Source: Marinobacter sp. C7
GTDB taxonomy: Bacteria > Pseudomonadota > Gammaproteobacteria > Pseudomonadales > Oleiphilaceae
Length of the DNA stretch: 64,000 nt
Reading direction: 5' to 3'
Assembly (NCBI RefSeq): GCF_022343555.1
Contig: NZ_JAKQZH010000001.1
Location: 248,001-312,000, forward strand
Positions within the stretch are counted from its first letter, which is position 1, and every line of letters begins with the position of its first letter. This document shows positions 16,267 to 23,503 of the stretch, in pieces. A model generated the notes under the pieces. It saw nothing but the letters and a program-made list of their open reading frames with translations. It searched no databases and had not been told where the DNA came from. The translations under genes and the position numbers were made by a program.

Positions 16267-17802
16267 ATGCCGCAACGCTATATCAAGAAGATACTCGATG
16301 CGCGCGTCTATGACGTGGCCATCGAAACACCCCTGACTGAAGCCCGTAGCCTGTCCAAGCGCTTTGCCAACAACATTCTGCTCAAGCGCGAAGACCTTCA
16401 GCCGGTGTTTTCCTTCAAGATTCGCGGTGCCTACAACCGGATTGCCCAGCTGTCCGAGGAGCAGAAGGCCAAGGGTGTAATCTGTGCTTCCGCCGGGAAC
16501 CACGCCCAGGGCGTGGCGATGTCCGCGAAAGAGCTGGGTATCAAGGCGGTGATTGTCATGCCCCAGACCACGCCCGATATCAAGGTGAAGTCGGTCCGGG
16601 ACCGGGGCGCGAAGGTGGTGCTCAAGGGTGATGCCTTTGACGAGGCCGCTGCCCATGCCCAGGAGCTGATCAAGAAACACGGCTACACCTATATCCCGCC
16701 GTACGACGATCCGGACGTCATTGCCGGTCAGGGTACCGTGGCCATGGAAATGATGTGGCAATACTCCCAACCCCTGCATGCGGTGTTTATCCCGGTGGGC
16801 GGTGGTGGCCTGATTGCCGGCATGACTGCCTACATCAAATACCTACGGCCGGAAATCAAGGTGATCGGTGTCGAGCCGGAAGATTCCAATTGCCTGCAGG
16901 CGGCCATGAAGGCCGGTGAGCGAGTGATTCTCGACGAAGTCGGCATCTTTGCCGACGGTGTGGCGGTGCGTCAGATCGGCGAAGAGCCCTGGAATGTGTG
17001 CAAGGATCTGGTGGACGAAGTGATTACGGTCACCACTGACGAGATCTGTGCCGCCATCAAGGATGTGTTCGAGGATACCCGTTCCATCGCGGAGCCGGCC
17101 GGCGCACTTTCCATTGCCGGACTCAAGAAGTACGTCGAACGCGAGCAGCTGGAAGGTGAGAGCCTTGCGGCGGTACTCAGTGGCGCCAATATGAATTTCG
17201 ACCGCCTGCGCTACATCTCCGAGCGTACCGAGATCGGTGAGAAGCGCGAGGCCATCCTGGCCGTCACCATCCCGGAGAAGCCGGGGGCGTTCAAGACGTT
17301 CATCAACGCTCTGCACAAGCGCAGCATCACCGAGTTCAACTATCGGTATGCCGACGCCCAGAAGGCGGTGATCTTCGTGGGTATCCAGATCCAGGCTGGG
17401 GGCCATGGCCGGGATGAGTTGGTGCAGGAGCTGCGGGAGAGCGGTTACTCGGTGGTCGACCTGACCGACAGCGACCTGGCCAAGCAGCACATCCGGCACA
17501 TGGTTGGCGGTCATGCCCCGAGCATCAGCAACGAGAAGGTCTACCAGTTCGAGTTCCCGGAGCGTCCGGGTGCGCTGCTGAAGTTCCTGATGTCCCTGGG
17601 CACTCGTTGGAACATTTCCATGTTCCACTACCGCAACCACGGCGCGGCCTATAGCCGCGTCCTGTTGGGTGCCCAGGTGAACGACGACGAAGAGCCGGAT
17701 TTCGAGAAGATGCTCGACAAGGTCGGTTTCCGCTATGAAAACATGACCGATAACGAGGCCTACCGGCTGTTTCTGGGAGCGGGTAACGGTCAGTCCTCCT
17801 GA
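16267..17802 (+). CDS. ilvA: Threonine ammonia-lyase, biosynthetic
   Basis: PLP enzyme that deaminates threonine to 2-oxobutanoate, the first step of isoleucine synthesis. 511 residues, the full biosynthetic length. The PLP lysine is K51 in FSFKIRGAYN. SAGNHAQGVAMSAKELG and the glycine loop VGGGGLIAGM are intact. Two C-terminal ACT-type regulatory modules follow (from about 325 and about 415, including AVTIPEKPGAFKTF and FEFPERPGALLKFL), so isoleucine feedback inhibition is expected. Divergent from rpiA. Confidence 0.97.
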   Translation: MPQRYIKKILDARVYDVAIETPLTEARSLSKRFANNILLKREDLQPVFSFKIRGAYNRIAQLSEEQKAKGVICASAGNHAQGVAMSAKELGIKAVIVMPQTTPDIKVKSVRDRGAKVVLKGDAFDEAAAHAQELIKKHGYTYIPPYDDPDVIAGQGTVAMEMMWQYSQPLHAVFIPVGGGGLIAGMTAYIKYLRPEIKVIGVEPEDSNCLQAAMKAGERVILDEVGIFADGVAVRQIGEEPWNVCKDLVDEVITVTTDEICAAIKDVFEDTRSIAEPAGALSIAGLKKYVEREQLEGESLAAVLSGANMNFDRLRYISERTEIGEKREAILAVTIPEKPGAFKTFINALHKRSITEFNYRYADAQKAVIFVGIQIQAGGHGRDELVQELRESGYSVVDLTDSDLAKQHIRHMVGGHAPSISNEKVYQFEFPERPGALLKFLMSLGTRWNISMFHYRNHGAAYSRVLLGAQVNDDEEPDFEKMLDKVGFRYENMTDNEAYRLFLGAGNGQSS

Positions 17803-17812
17803 CTGGGAGGAA

Positions 17813-17862
17813 GATCCATGCCGCGAGGGGCGCTCCGAAACACGCTCCTTGCGGCATGGATC
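17813..17862. repeat. Intergenic inverted repeat, copy 3
   Basis: GATCCATGCCGCGAGG at 17813-17828 pairs with CCTTGCGGCATGGATC at 17847-17862 with one mismatch, 10 bases after the ilvA stop. The minus-strand sequence GCCGCAAGGAGCGTGTTT (17838-17855) is identical to 14114-14131 in copy 2. It may serve as the ilvA terminator but has no T-tract. Confidence 0.8.
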
Positions 17863-18010
17863 CCGGTGCTTGGTGATTATTACCGAATTTTAATCAGTCA
17901 AAAATTGTAAAATCAGGGTTAACTGTTAGTCTTTCGTCTAATTCTCGGAAGCGAGAATAGCTGACTGATTTTCCGATAATTTAACAACCGCGTTCGAAGG
18001 AAGAATAAAA

Positions 18011-18175
18011 ATGGGTGGCAAGCCTGACATCATCAAAGCCATCGTGCTGATTTTTGCTGTCGGCCTTGTGATAACCGGATTTACTTCTATCCATGCCTCG
18101 GAAGACAAGCCCCGGTATCAGGACAACGTCACCATCAGCGCCGTTCAGGCCGGAGCAGACCGCCTGAACCGGTAA
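18011..18175 (+). CDS. Small single-span membrane protein, 54 residues
   Basis: ATG preceded by GGAAG at suitable spacing. The product starts MGGKPDIIKAIVLIFAVG and contains one hydrophobic helix, IKAIVLIFAVGLVITGFTS, followed by a short polar tail ending ADRLNR. It could be a small inner-membrane protein or a secreted peptide with an uncleaved or cleaved signal. The last 31 bases overlap the 3' end of fau on the other strand. The AT-rich stretch upstream (17865-18010) is promoter-like and includes a small hairpin TCTCG-GAAG-CGAGA. I do not recognise a family. Confidence 0.6.
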   Translation: MGGKPDIIKAIVLIFAVGLVITGFTSIHASEDKPRYQDNVTISAVQAGADRLNR

Positions 18176-18792
18176 CAGCGACGGTCCGTCACCACGCTGT
18201 GCAGGGGCACATCCCAGGGCTCTATTGGCAGCGCCTTCACTTTCTGGAAATCGTGTGCCAGGCCGATCAGCTTGGGGGCCAGTCGTGGCCGTAGCCGGCT
18301 GAATGCGAAGGTTCGGTCGTAGAAGCCGCCCCCCATGCCCAGGCGCCCGCCATTCTCATCAAAGCCCACCAGTGGAAACAGTACCGCATCCAATGCCCAG
18401 GCCGGGCGACGCAGGCCTTTGCTGAAGGCGGGTTCGGCAATGCCGAAACGGTTTGCGGTCAGTTCCACACCGTCGTAGTAGGGGCTGAACACCAGTTTGC
18501 CGGCATGGACAGGGTGCAGAACCGGCAGGTAGAAATTCACGCCCTTGCGACGGGCAATATCCATGTACAGGTGCGGATCGATTTCGCCGTCGTTGGGGAG
18601 GTAGACCGCTATGTGCCTGGCCCGGTGCAGGTCCGGGTTCTTCAGCAGGTTCAGGGCCAGGTATTCCGAGGCCTGCATCTGCTCTTCAAAGGATAGCGAC
18701 CGTCGTTTCTGGCGCAAGTGTTTGCGCAGCTGGCTTCGGTTCAGGTTATCGGGGTGGGATTCGAACGGTTGGGGCGGAACAAACTTGCTCAA
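18145..18792 (-). CDS. fau: 5-formyltetrahydrofolate cyclo-ligase
   Basis: ATP-dependent enzyme (YgfA/MTHFS) that converts 5-formyl-THF to 5,10-methenyl-THF. About 215 residues. Family motifs are the N-terminal RSQLRKHLRQKRRSL, HIAVYLPNDGEIDP, and the phosphate-binding segment NGGRLGMGGGFYDRTFA, with LIGLAHDFQKV and PLHSVVTD near the end. The only start giving the complete N-terminus is a TTG at 18792, about 7 bases after the 3' end of 6S RNA. This mirrors E. coli ssrS-ygfA, where the two are cotranscribed. Confidence 0.93.
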   Translation of the reverse strand: MSKFVPPQPFESHPDNLNRSQLRKHLRQKRRSLSFEEQMQASEYLALNLLKNPDLHRARHIAVYLPNDGEIDPHLYMDIARRKGVNFYLPVLHPVHAGKLVFSPYYDGVELTANRFGIAEPAFSKGLRRPAWALDAVLFPLVGFDENGGRLGMGGGFYDRTFAFSRLRPRLAPKLIGLAHDFQKVKALPIEPWDVPLHSVVTDRRCYRFRRSAPA

Positions 18793-18798
18793 AATAAA

Positions 18799-18977
18799 GC
18801 TTCCCGGGCTGCCGTTATCGGATGTGGCCCTTGAACCCAGAGTTCAAGGTCGGTGGCCGCTGTGACATATTAGGCTTTCCCCTGTCGGGGACGTGCTCAC
18901 AATGCCCTGAAGTAGCCACCTGGGTAGTGCGCATCGGCTCGAGGACGTATCCGACTATCCCGAACAGCCCAGGAAGT
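18799..18977 (-). ncRNA. ssrS: 6S RNA
   Basis: Regulatory RNA of about 179 nucleotides that binds sigma-70 RNA polymerase as a promoter mimic, mainly in stationary phase. It lies between zapA and fau, its conserved location. The 5' end (CTTCCTGGGCTG) pairs with the 3' end (CAGCCCGGGAAG) to form the closing stem. Conserved internal segments resemble E. coli 6S: CTCGAGCCGATGC, GTGAGCACG, GGGGAAAGCCT, and ACCTTGAACTCTGGGTTCAA near the 3' side. Exact ends are estimated from the terminal stem and the promoter. Confidence 0.92.
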
Positions 18978-18984
18978 TGGTCCC

Positions 18985-19016
18985 ATTATACGGGCAGGTC
19001 CGGGCCCAATTGCAAC
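18985..19016 (-). promoter_or_regulatory. Promoter of 6S RNA
   Basis: On the minus strand a consensus -10 box TATAAT occupies 18985-18990, about 7 bases before the predicted 6S 5' end. Upstream is a TTGCAATTGGGC stretch in which the -35 element must lie, though no hexamer has ideal spacing. It sits immediately downstream of zapA. Confidence 0.7.
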
Positions 19017-19029
19017 ACCTGATCCGGAA

Positions 19030-19326
19030 TCAGTGCCCCGTATTTTCCCCAAGGGCGTCGTCGAGCTTGCTGTCCATGGCCTTGAGAATCGAGCTGGTGG
19101 CGTCGGACATGGAGTCCTGCTCCAGCAACTCGTGGGTAATGTTCAGGGCGGCCATCACGGCAATGCGCTCAACGCCGAAGACCTTGCCGCTGGAGCGGAT
19201 TTCCCGCATTTTGTGGTCCAGGTGCCTGGCGGCGCGAATCAGGGCTTCCTGCTCTTCTTCCGGGCACGCAACCAGGTATTCCTTGTCGAGAATCTTCACC
19301 TCAACGGTGGTAGATGACTGAGACAT
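19030..19326 (-). CDS. zapA: Cell division protein ZapA
   Basis: A 98-residue FtsZ-ring stabiliser. The N-terminal beta region (TVEVKILDKEYLVACPEEEQ) and the long C-terminal coiled coil (ARHLDHKMREIRSSGKVFG, then VMAALNITHELL) match ZapA. The gene order zapA-ssrS-fau is conserved. Its start overlaps the stop of the upstream coiled-coil gene. Confidence 0.95.
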   Translation of the reverse strand: MSQSSTTVEVKILDKEYLVACPEEEQEALIRAARHLDHKMREIRSSGKVFGVERIAVMAALNITHELLEQDSMSDATSSILKAMDSKLDDALGENTGH

Positions 19327-19532
19327 CAGTGGTGCTCCAGTGCCCGCAGGCGGCCGATCATGGCTTCGATCTTGTTTTTGGCAAGATCGTTCTTGTGTAC
19401 CAGCTGGGCCCGCTCGCGGTTCCAGTCGTCCTGGAGTTCCCGCAGCATGGCATTATCCCGCTCCAGTTTCTGACAGCGTTCGATCAGCTTGTCCAGCTTG
19501 TCCGCTAGTGCCTGTACCTCGGACTGTTCCAT
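19326..19532 (-). CDS. ZapB-like coiled-coil protein (TIGR02449 family)
   Basis: A 68-residue, almost entirely helical protein with heptad-like Leu/Ile spacing (LADKLDKLIERCQKLERDN, then KIEAMIGRLRALE). It matches the small TIGR02449-type proteins encoded beside zapA in pseudomonads and relatives. A role with ZapA at the division ring is plausible but inferred from position and coiled-coil character. Confidence 0.85.
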   Translation of the reverse strand: MEQSEVQALADKLDKLIERCQKLERDNAMLRELQDDWNRERAQLVHKNDLAKNKIEAMIGRLRALEHH

Positions 19533-19634
19533 GGCGTGCCCAACATTAGTTGTTATGAATGCAAATAACTATAAGTGTGGACGCTAAGTCGGTCAATTTA
19601 CAGGGTTGTCATGGCCTCCCCGGCGTGACACCGA

Positions 19635-20909
19635 TCACTGCCCGGTGATCTCCCCGAGGCCCTGGGTGCGGGTTCGGCGCCAGGTTCCGAAGGCTGGCAC
19701 CAGGCCGACCAACGCGGCGGCAGCCGGCACGGTTGCCAGCAGAGCCCATTCCGTCCGGTTCAGCGGTCTGAGTGTCAGGCTGATGCCGTACGTGTCCAGT
19801 AGCCAGGGAGCGATGCCGGCCAACAGGGCGGCGCCCACGACCATGGCCATCAGGCAGGAGACCAGCGCAAGGGCGAGACATTCGATTACATGCAGGGATG
19901 CCACCAGTCCCGTGGAAGCACCTGTAGCCCGGAGTACCGCTATTTCATGAGCACGCTGGGTCTGTAGCGTCAGCAATACTGCCACCAGTCCCACCAGGCT
20001 GGTAATAACCACGAAGCCGGTAATGCCCAGCAGGGCCTTTTCAAACTGCCCCATCAGTCGCCACAGTTCGCTGAGGGCAACGCCCGGAAGAATGGCGGAC
20101 AACGGTTCCTCCGCCGACTGATTCAGCGCCCGCTGGAGCCGGAAAGTCAGGATGGGATTCCTGAGGCCGACGTAGGCGGCTGTAATGGCCTCCGGGGCAA
20201 AGGTCATCCCGCGGGCTTTCTCCGGGGTCAGGGTGCGACCGGGGATGGCCACGCCGGACTCCCAGCCCACGTGCATGGCCTCCATTCCCTCCAGGCTGAT
20301 GTACACCGCCTGGTCAACCGGGGTTCCGGTGGCTTCGAGGATGCCGGTAATCCGGAAGGGCGTGTCTTCGTGATTGGAGAAGCTTGTCCTGCCACCACCG
20401 TGGGACAGGGTAACCTCCTCACCGGTTTGATGTTGCAGCTCCCGGGCCACGCCGGCTCCGAGCACGACGTGGAACACGTCGCTGAACCATTCGCCGTCTG
20501 CCAGCGTGACAGGTTGCTCCTGCCCGTAACGGAAATGCTCGAGGAAGTTCCGGTCAGTGGCCACTACGCGGTAACCCCGGTAGCTGTCGCCCAGTGAGAT
20601 GGGGATGAGCCAGTCGATGCGCGGATCTTCGCGGAGTTTCTCGAAGGTAGACCAACGGATGTTGTTGGTGGCGTCGCCAATGTGGAACACCGTGTACAGC
20701 AGCAGATTCAACTGGCCGCTGCGGGCTCCGACAATCAGGTCTGTGCCGCTGATGGTACTTGTGAAGGATTGCCGGACTTCAGTGCGCAGATACTGGATGC
20801 CCAGCAGCAGGCTGACACTGAGGGTCAGTGTAAGGCAGACGAGAGTCAGGACGCGGCGACGATGCCACAGACTCGCCAGCGCCAGGGAAAAGGCCAGCCG
20901 GGGATTCAT
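19635..20909 (-). CDS. FtsX-like ABC transporter permease of a Zrg-type zinc locus
   Basis: A 424-residue MacB/FtsX-type permease: an N-terminal helix (about 15-40), a large periplasmic MacB-like domain, and three helices in the C-terminal FtsX domain (from about 275). It overlaps the ATPase gene by 4 bases. Together with the ATPase, DUF3299 and ZrgA genes it corresponds to the Pseudomonas PA4063-PA4066 and Vibrio zrg loci, linked to zinc acquisition under Zur control. Mechanistically such permeases often act in mechanotransmission or lipoprotein handling rather than import. Confidence 0.85.
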   Translation of the reverse strand: MNPRLAFSLALASLWHRRRVLTLVCLTLTLSVSLLLGIQYLRTEVRQSFTSTISGTDLIVGARSGQLNLLLYTVFHIGDATNNIRWSTFEKLREDPRIDWLIPISLGDSYRGYRVVATDRNFLEHFRYGQEQPVTLADGEWFSDVFHVVLGAGVARELQHQTGEEVTLSHGGGRTSFSNHEDTPFRITGILEATGTPVDQAVYISLEGMEAMHVGWESGVAIPGRTLTPEKARGMTFAPEAITAAYVGLRNPILTFRLQRALNQSAEEPLSAILPGVALSELWRLMGQFEKALLGITGFVVITSLVGLVAVLLTLQTQRAHEIAVLRATGASTGLVASLHVIECLALALVSCLMAMVVGAALLAGIAPWLLDTYGISLTLRPLNRTEWALLATVPAAAALVGLVPAFGTWRRTRTQGLGEITGQ

Positions 20910-21616
20910 GATGCACCTCCCAGGTGGATCTGGTGATGAAAGTGGCTGCTGAGGCCCCGGTCGTGGCTGACAAAAACCACCGAAGATCCGCGTTCATTGG
21001 CCAGTCCGAGCAGGAGATCCAGGAACCGGTCCCGATTGTCAGTGTCCAGGGCCGAGGTGGGTTCGTCCGCAAGGATAATGCCCGGAGCCCCTATCAGCGC
21101 ACGGGCAGCGGCAATCCGCTGCTGCTGGCCAATGGACAGGCGGGTAACTTTCCGCTGCCAGTGGTCTTCCGGGATGGCCAGCAGCTTGAGCAGCTCCGTG
21201 GCGTCTTTCTCCGGGTCGGACCGGGTATTTTGGCGGCGCCTGGGGGAGAGGCGACAGGGCAGGGTGACATTTGCCAGTGCGCTCAGGTAGGGCACCAGGT
21301 TGAACTGCTGGAAGATCACGCCTATGTGATCGGCCCGGAACCGGTCCCGGGCGCTGCTGGCCAGGCGCTGTAATTCGGTGTCGAGGATGCTGACGGTCCC
21401 GGAATGGGGGATCTGCATACCGGATAGAAGGCTCAGTAGCGTGCTTTTCCCGCTGCCGCTGGCCCCCTGGAGGAACAGGTGTTCGCCCCTGGGGATGTCC
21501 AGGTCTGGAAAGCGCAGCATGGGTTGTGAGGGTTCCCAGCGAAAGCCCAGGCCACGGGTGGTCAGGGCGGGGAGGGGGTCCGTTAGTGGGCCGGTGGTTT
21601 CTGTCAGGCTGGTCAT
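20906..21616 (-). CDS. ABC transporter ATP-binding protein, LolD/MacB type
   Basis: A 236-residue nucleotide-binding protein. Walker A is GASGSGKSTLL, the Q-loop region is FQQFNLVPYL, the signature is LSIGQQQRIAAARAL, Walker B is IILADEPTSALD, and the switch His follows in VFVSHD. The LolD-like clade usually partners FtsX-type permeases, as here. It heads a two-gene minus-strand operon. No Zur box is visible in the 71 bases upstream, unlike zrgA, so the promoter arrangement is unclear. Confidence 0.9.
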   Translation of the reverse strand: MTSLTETTGPLTDPLPALTTRGLGFRWEPSQPMLRFPDLDIPRGEHLFLQGASGSGKSTLLSLLSGMQIPHSGTVSILDTELQRLASSARDRFRADHIGVIFQQFNLVPYLSALANVTLPCRLSPRRRQNTRSDPEKDATELLKLLAIPEDHWQRKVTRLSIGQQQRIAAARALIGAPGIILADEPTSALDTDNRDRFLDLLLGLANERGSSVVFVSHDRGLSSHFHHQIHLGGAS

Positions 21617-21687
21617 GTTGGTGATTGTCGTCTCCGGTGTATGATAGTCGCTGGTCCGGTACCCGAACCCCAGGAGTAACCTTGCAG

Positions 21688-22203
21688 ATGTTCCAAGCTG
21701 TCCCGTCGTATCGCATTGCCAGCATTGTACTGGCGGTCTTGTTCGGATTTTCTTCCCTGTCCGTATCAGCAGAACCCCGGGAGATCGACTGGCTCGAGCT
21801 CATGCCCGCCGAGGATGTGGCGTTGCTGGAGAATATGCCAGAAGTCCAGCATGAGGGCGACGGCCCGACGATCCTGCCCGATGAAATCATGACCGGGCGC
21901 GTGGTGCCGGAAATGGGAGATGTGGATGGCCGGATCCCCGGTTTTGTCGTGCCGCTGAAGACCACCAACGACATGAAGATCCTCGAGTTCTTCCTGGTAC
22001 CATATTATGGTGCCTGCATACACGTCCCACCGCCTCCGCCCAACCAGATCATCCACGTTAAGTACGAGGAAGGCTTCTATATCGAAGCCTTGTATGATCC
22101 GGTCTGGATCGAGGGCACTCTGGTTATCCAGCGTACCGAAAATGAGCTCGGCACCTCCTCTTATTCCATGGTGGCCAGAAGCGTGACTCCCTATACCGAG
22201 TAA
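21688..22203 (+). CDS. DUF3299 family exported protein
   Basis: About 171 residues with a signal peptide (hydrophobic IASIVLAVLFGFSSLSVSA, predicted cleavage after VSA). The mature part contains IPGFVVPLKTT and the family hallmark YYGACIHVPPPPPNQ. Members occur in zinc-related ABC loci (PA4066 type). AGGAGT precedes the ATG by 10 bases; an in-frame TTG at 21682 fits better spacing. The gene lies on the opposite strand to zrgA and the ABC genes that flank it, which is unusual. Confidence 0.85.
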   Translation: MFQAVPSYRIASIVLAVLFGFSSLSVSAEPREIDWLELMPAEDVALLENMPEVQHEGDGPTILPDEIMTGRVVPEMGDVDGRIPGFVVPLKTTNDMKILEFFLVPYYGACIHVPPPPPNQIIHVKYEEGFYIEALYDPVWIEGTLVIQRTENELGTSSYSMVARSVTPYTE

Positions 22204-22204
22204 A

Positions 22205-22741
22205 TCAGCGTCGCAGTTCGATGGTCCCTTCGCCTCGCTCCAGGCGTGTTGCGCCCTGCGACGTGGCGCCGGCCCATTGCACGTCCAGATGCTCGAGGCG
22301 TTCAAGCTGGCCGGTGAGAGGGGTTGTCAGGGTTTTGGTACTCTGTATTCCGGGACAGTCCAGCGTCTGCACGACCTCGAAAGCCGAGTGACCTTCGCCG
22401 TCATTCCCATGTTCCTCCTTGTGCTGCCGACCACTGTTATGGACGTCTGCCTTGATCACGGTACAGGTATTATCCGGAGTGTTGAGCAGCGACGTCCGGG
22501 CGAGCCACTCGCTCGCCTCCCGGAGTGCCCTGGTCTGGGGCTCGGTTCTTGCCTCATGCTCGAACCCGACCACGTTGTACGCCGGGGAGGAAAACATCAG
22601 TTCCACCCGGTCGCCGTCAATGGCGAATGAAAGCTCCGCATGGCCGTGCTGATGTGCGCCGGGGTTTTCGCCCGAAACGGCCGCGCCAGCCAGGAGGAAA
22701 AGTGACAGTATCGGCAATGGAAGTCCGGTTCGTTTCATCAT
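22205..22741 (-). CDS. zrgA: ZrgA/DUF2796 zinc uptake protein
   Basis: About 178 residues with a signal peptide (LPILSLFLLAGAAVSG). The mature N-terminus GAHQHGHAELSFAIDG has the His-rich metal-binding motif of the family, and a second His cluster (SGRQHKEEHGNDGEGHSAF) lies mid-protein. ZrgA proteins are periplasmic zinc-binding components. TGGAGC lies just upstream of the chosen ATG, and a near-consensus Zur box sits a few bases further up. Its stop meets the stop of the DUF3299 gene. Confidence 0.9.
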   Translation of the reverse strand: MMKRTGLPLPILSLFLLAGAAVSGENPGAHQHGHAELSFAIDGDRVELMFSSPAYNVVGFEHEARTEPQTRALREASEWLARTSLLNTPDNTCTVIKADVHNSGRQHKEEHGNDGEGHSAFEVVQTLDCPGIQSTKTLTTPLTGQLERLEHLDVQWAGATSQGATRLERGEGTIELRR

Positions 22742-22756
22742 GCGCTCCAGTTGCAA

Positions 22757-22773
22757 ATGTTATGTTATAACAT
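22757..22773. promoter_or_regulatory. Zur box upstream of zrgA
   Basis: ATGTTAT-GTT-ATAACAT has perfect 7-base inverted arms and matches the gammaproteobacterial Zur consensus (ATGTTAT, three A/T-rich bases, ATAACAT). It lies 16 bases upstream of the zrgA start, so zinc-bound Zur should block transcription, giving induction in zinc starvation. Confidence 0.88.
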
Positions 22774-22873
22774 ATTCGGATCTCGCGGCAGCAAAAGCAA
22801 GCGGAAAGTGCCTTGGGGGCGCCTGAATGCTAGGATAGGTACTTCATTCAACAACACAGGATTGTCTTGATTC

Positions 22874-23476
22874 ATGTCTGAATCCGACTCTTCTTCCGGC
22901 GCTGCCCGCGCTGCAGAATTCGAGCGCTGGGCCAACGTCTTTACTGCCCATCAGGCGTTCAGTCATCCCTCGGAGCTCCATGGCGTGCTCTGTGGCCGGC
23001 TTGCCGCCGGTTCCCGTATCGAGGAACCTGAGTGGCTGAGCATGGTGTGTGAGCACATGGGGTTGCCGGAAGCCGCGGCTGAAGAGTCCGACGACCTGGC
23101 GCCCTTCATGAACAGGGCCTACGACCAGACCCTGGCGCTCTTGCAATCGGCTGATATGAATTTCCATCCTTTGTTACCCGACGATGATTACGCCATTGAG
23201 CAGCGGCTGGAAGCCCTGGTGGCCTGGGTACGCGGTTTTCTCGAGGGTATGGCCCTGGCTGCCGGAGAGTCTCTGGGGCAGGCCCCGGATGAGATCCGCG
23301 AGCTGATCGAGGACATGGTGGCGATCAGCCAGCTGTCCGAGGATGAGGAAGCCGACGAGGAGAGCGAGCAGCAGCTGCTCGAGATTACCGAATATGTCCG
23401 GCTCGGGGCCCTGGCCGTTTTTACCGAGTTCAACGCCCCGGAAAAGCCGGCCTCTGATACGCCGACCCTGCACTGA
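22874..23476 (+). CDS. UPF0149 (YecA/YgfB-like) protein
   Basis: A 200-residue acidic helical protein of the UPF0149 family. Typical features are the opening HPSELHGVLCGRLAAG, the core VAWVRGFLEGMAL, and an acidic stretch near 155-170 followed by EITEYVRLGALAVF. It is the first gene of a conserved UPF0149-pepP-ubiH-ubiI cluster. The biochemical role of this clade is not settled; a YgfB paralogue influences regulation in Pseudomonas. Confidence 0.9.
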   Translation: MSESDSSSGAARAAEFERWANVFTAHQAFSHPSELHGVLCGRLAAGSRIEEPEWLSMVCEHMGLPEAAAEESDDLAPFMNRAYDQTLALLQSADMNFHPLLPDDDYAIEQRLEALVAWVRGFLEGMALAAGESLGQAPDEIRELIEDMVAISQLSEDEEADEESEQQLLEITEYVRLGALAVFTEFNAPEKPASDTPTLH

Positions 23477-23503
23477 GCAGGGTCCAGGACTATGGGAGAA
23501 CCT

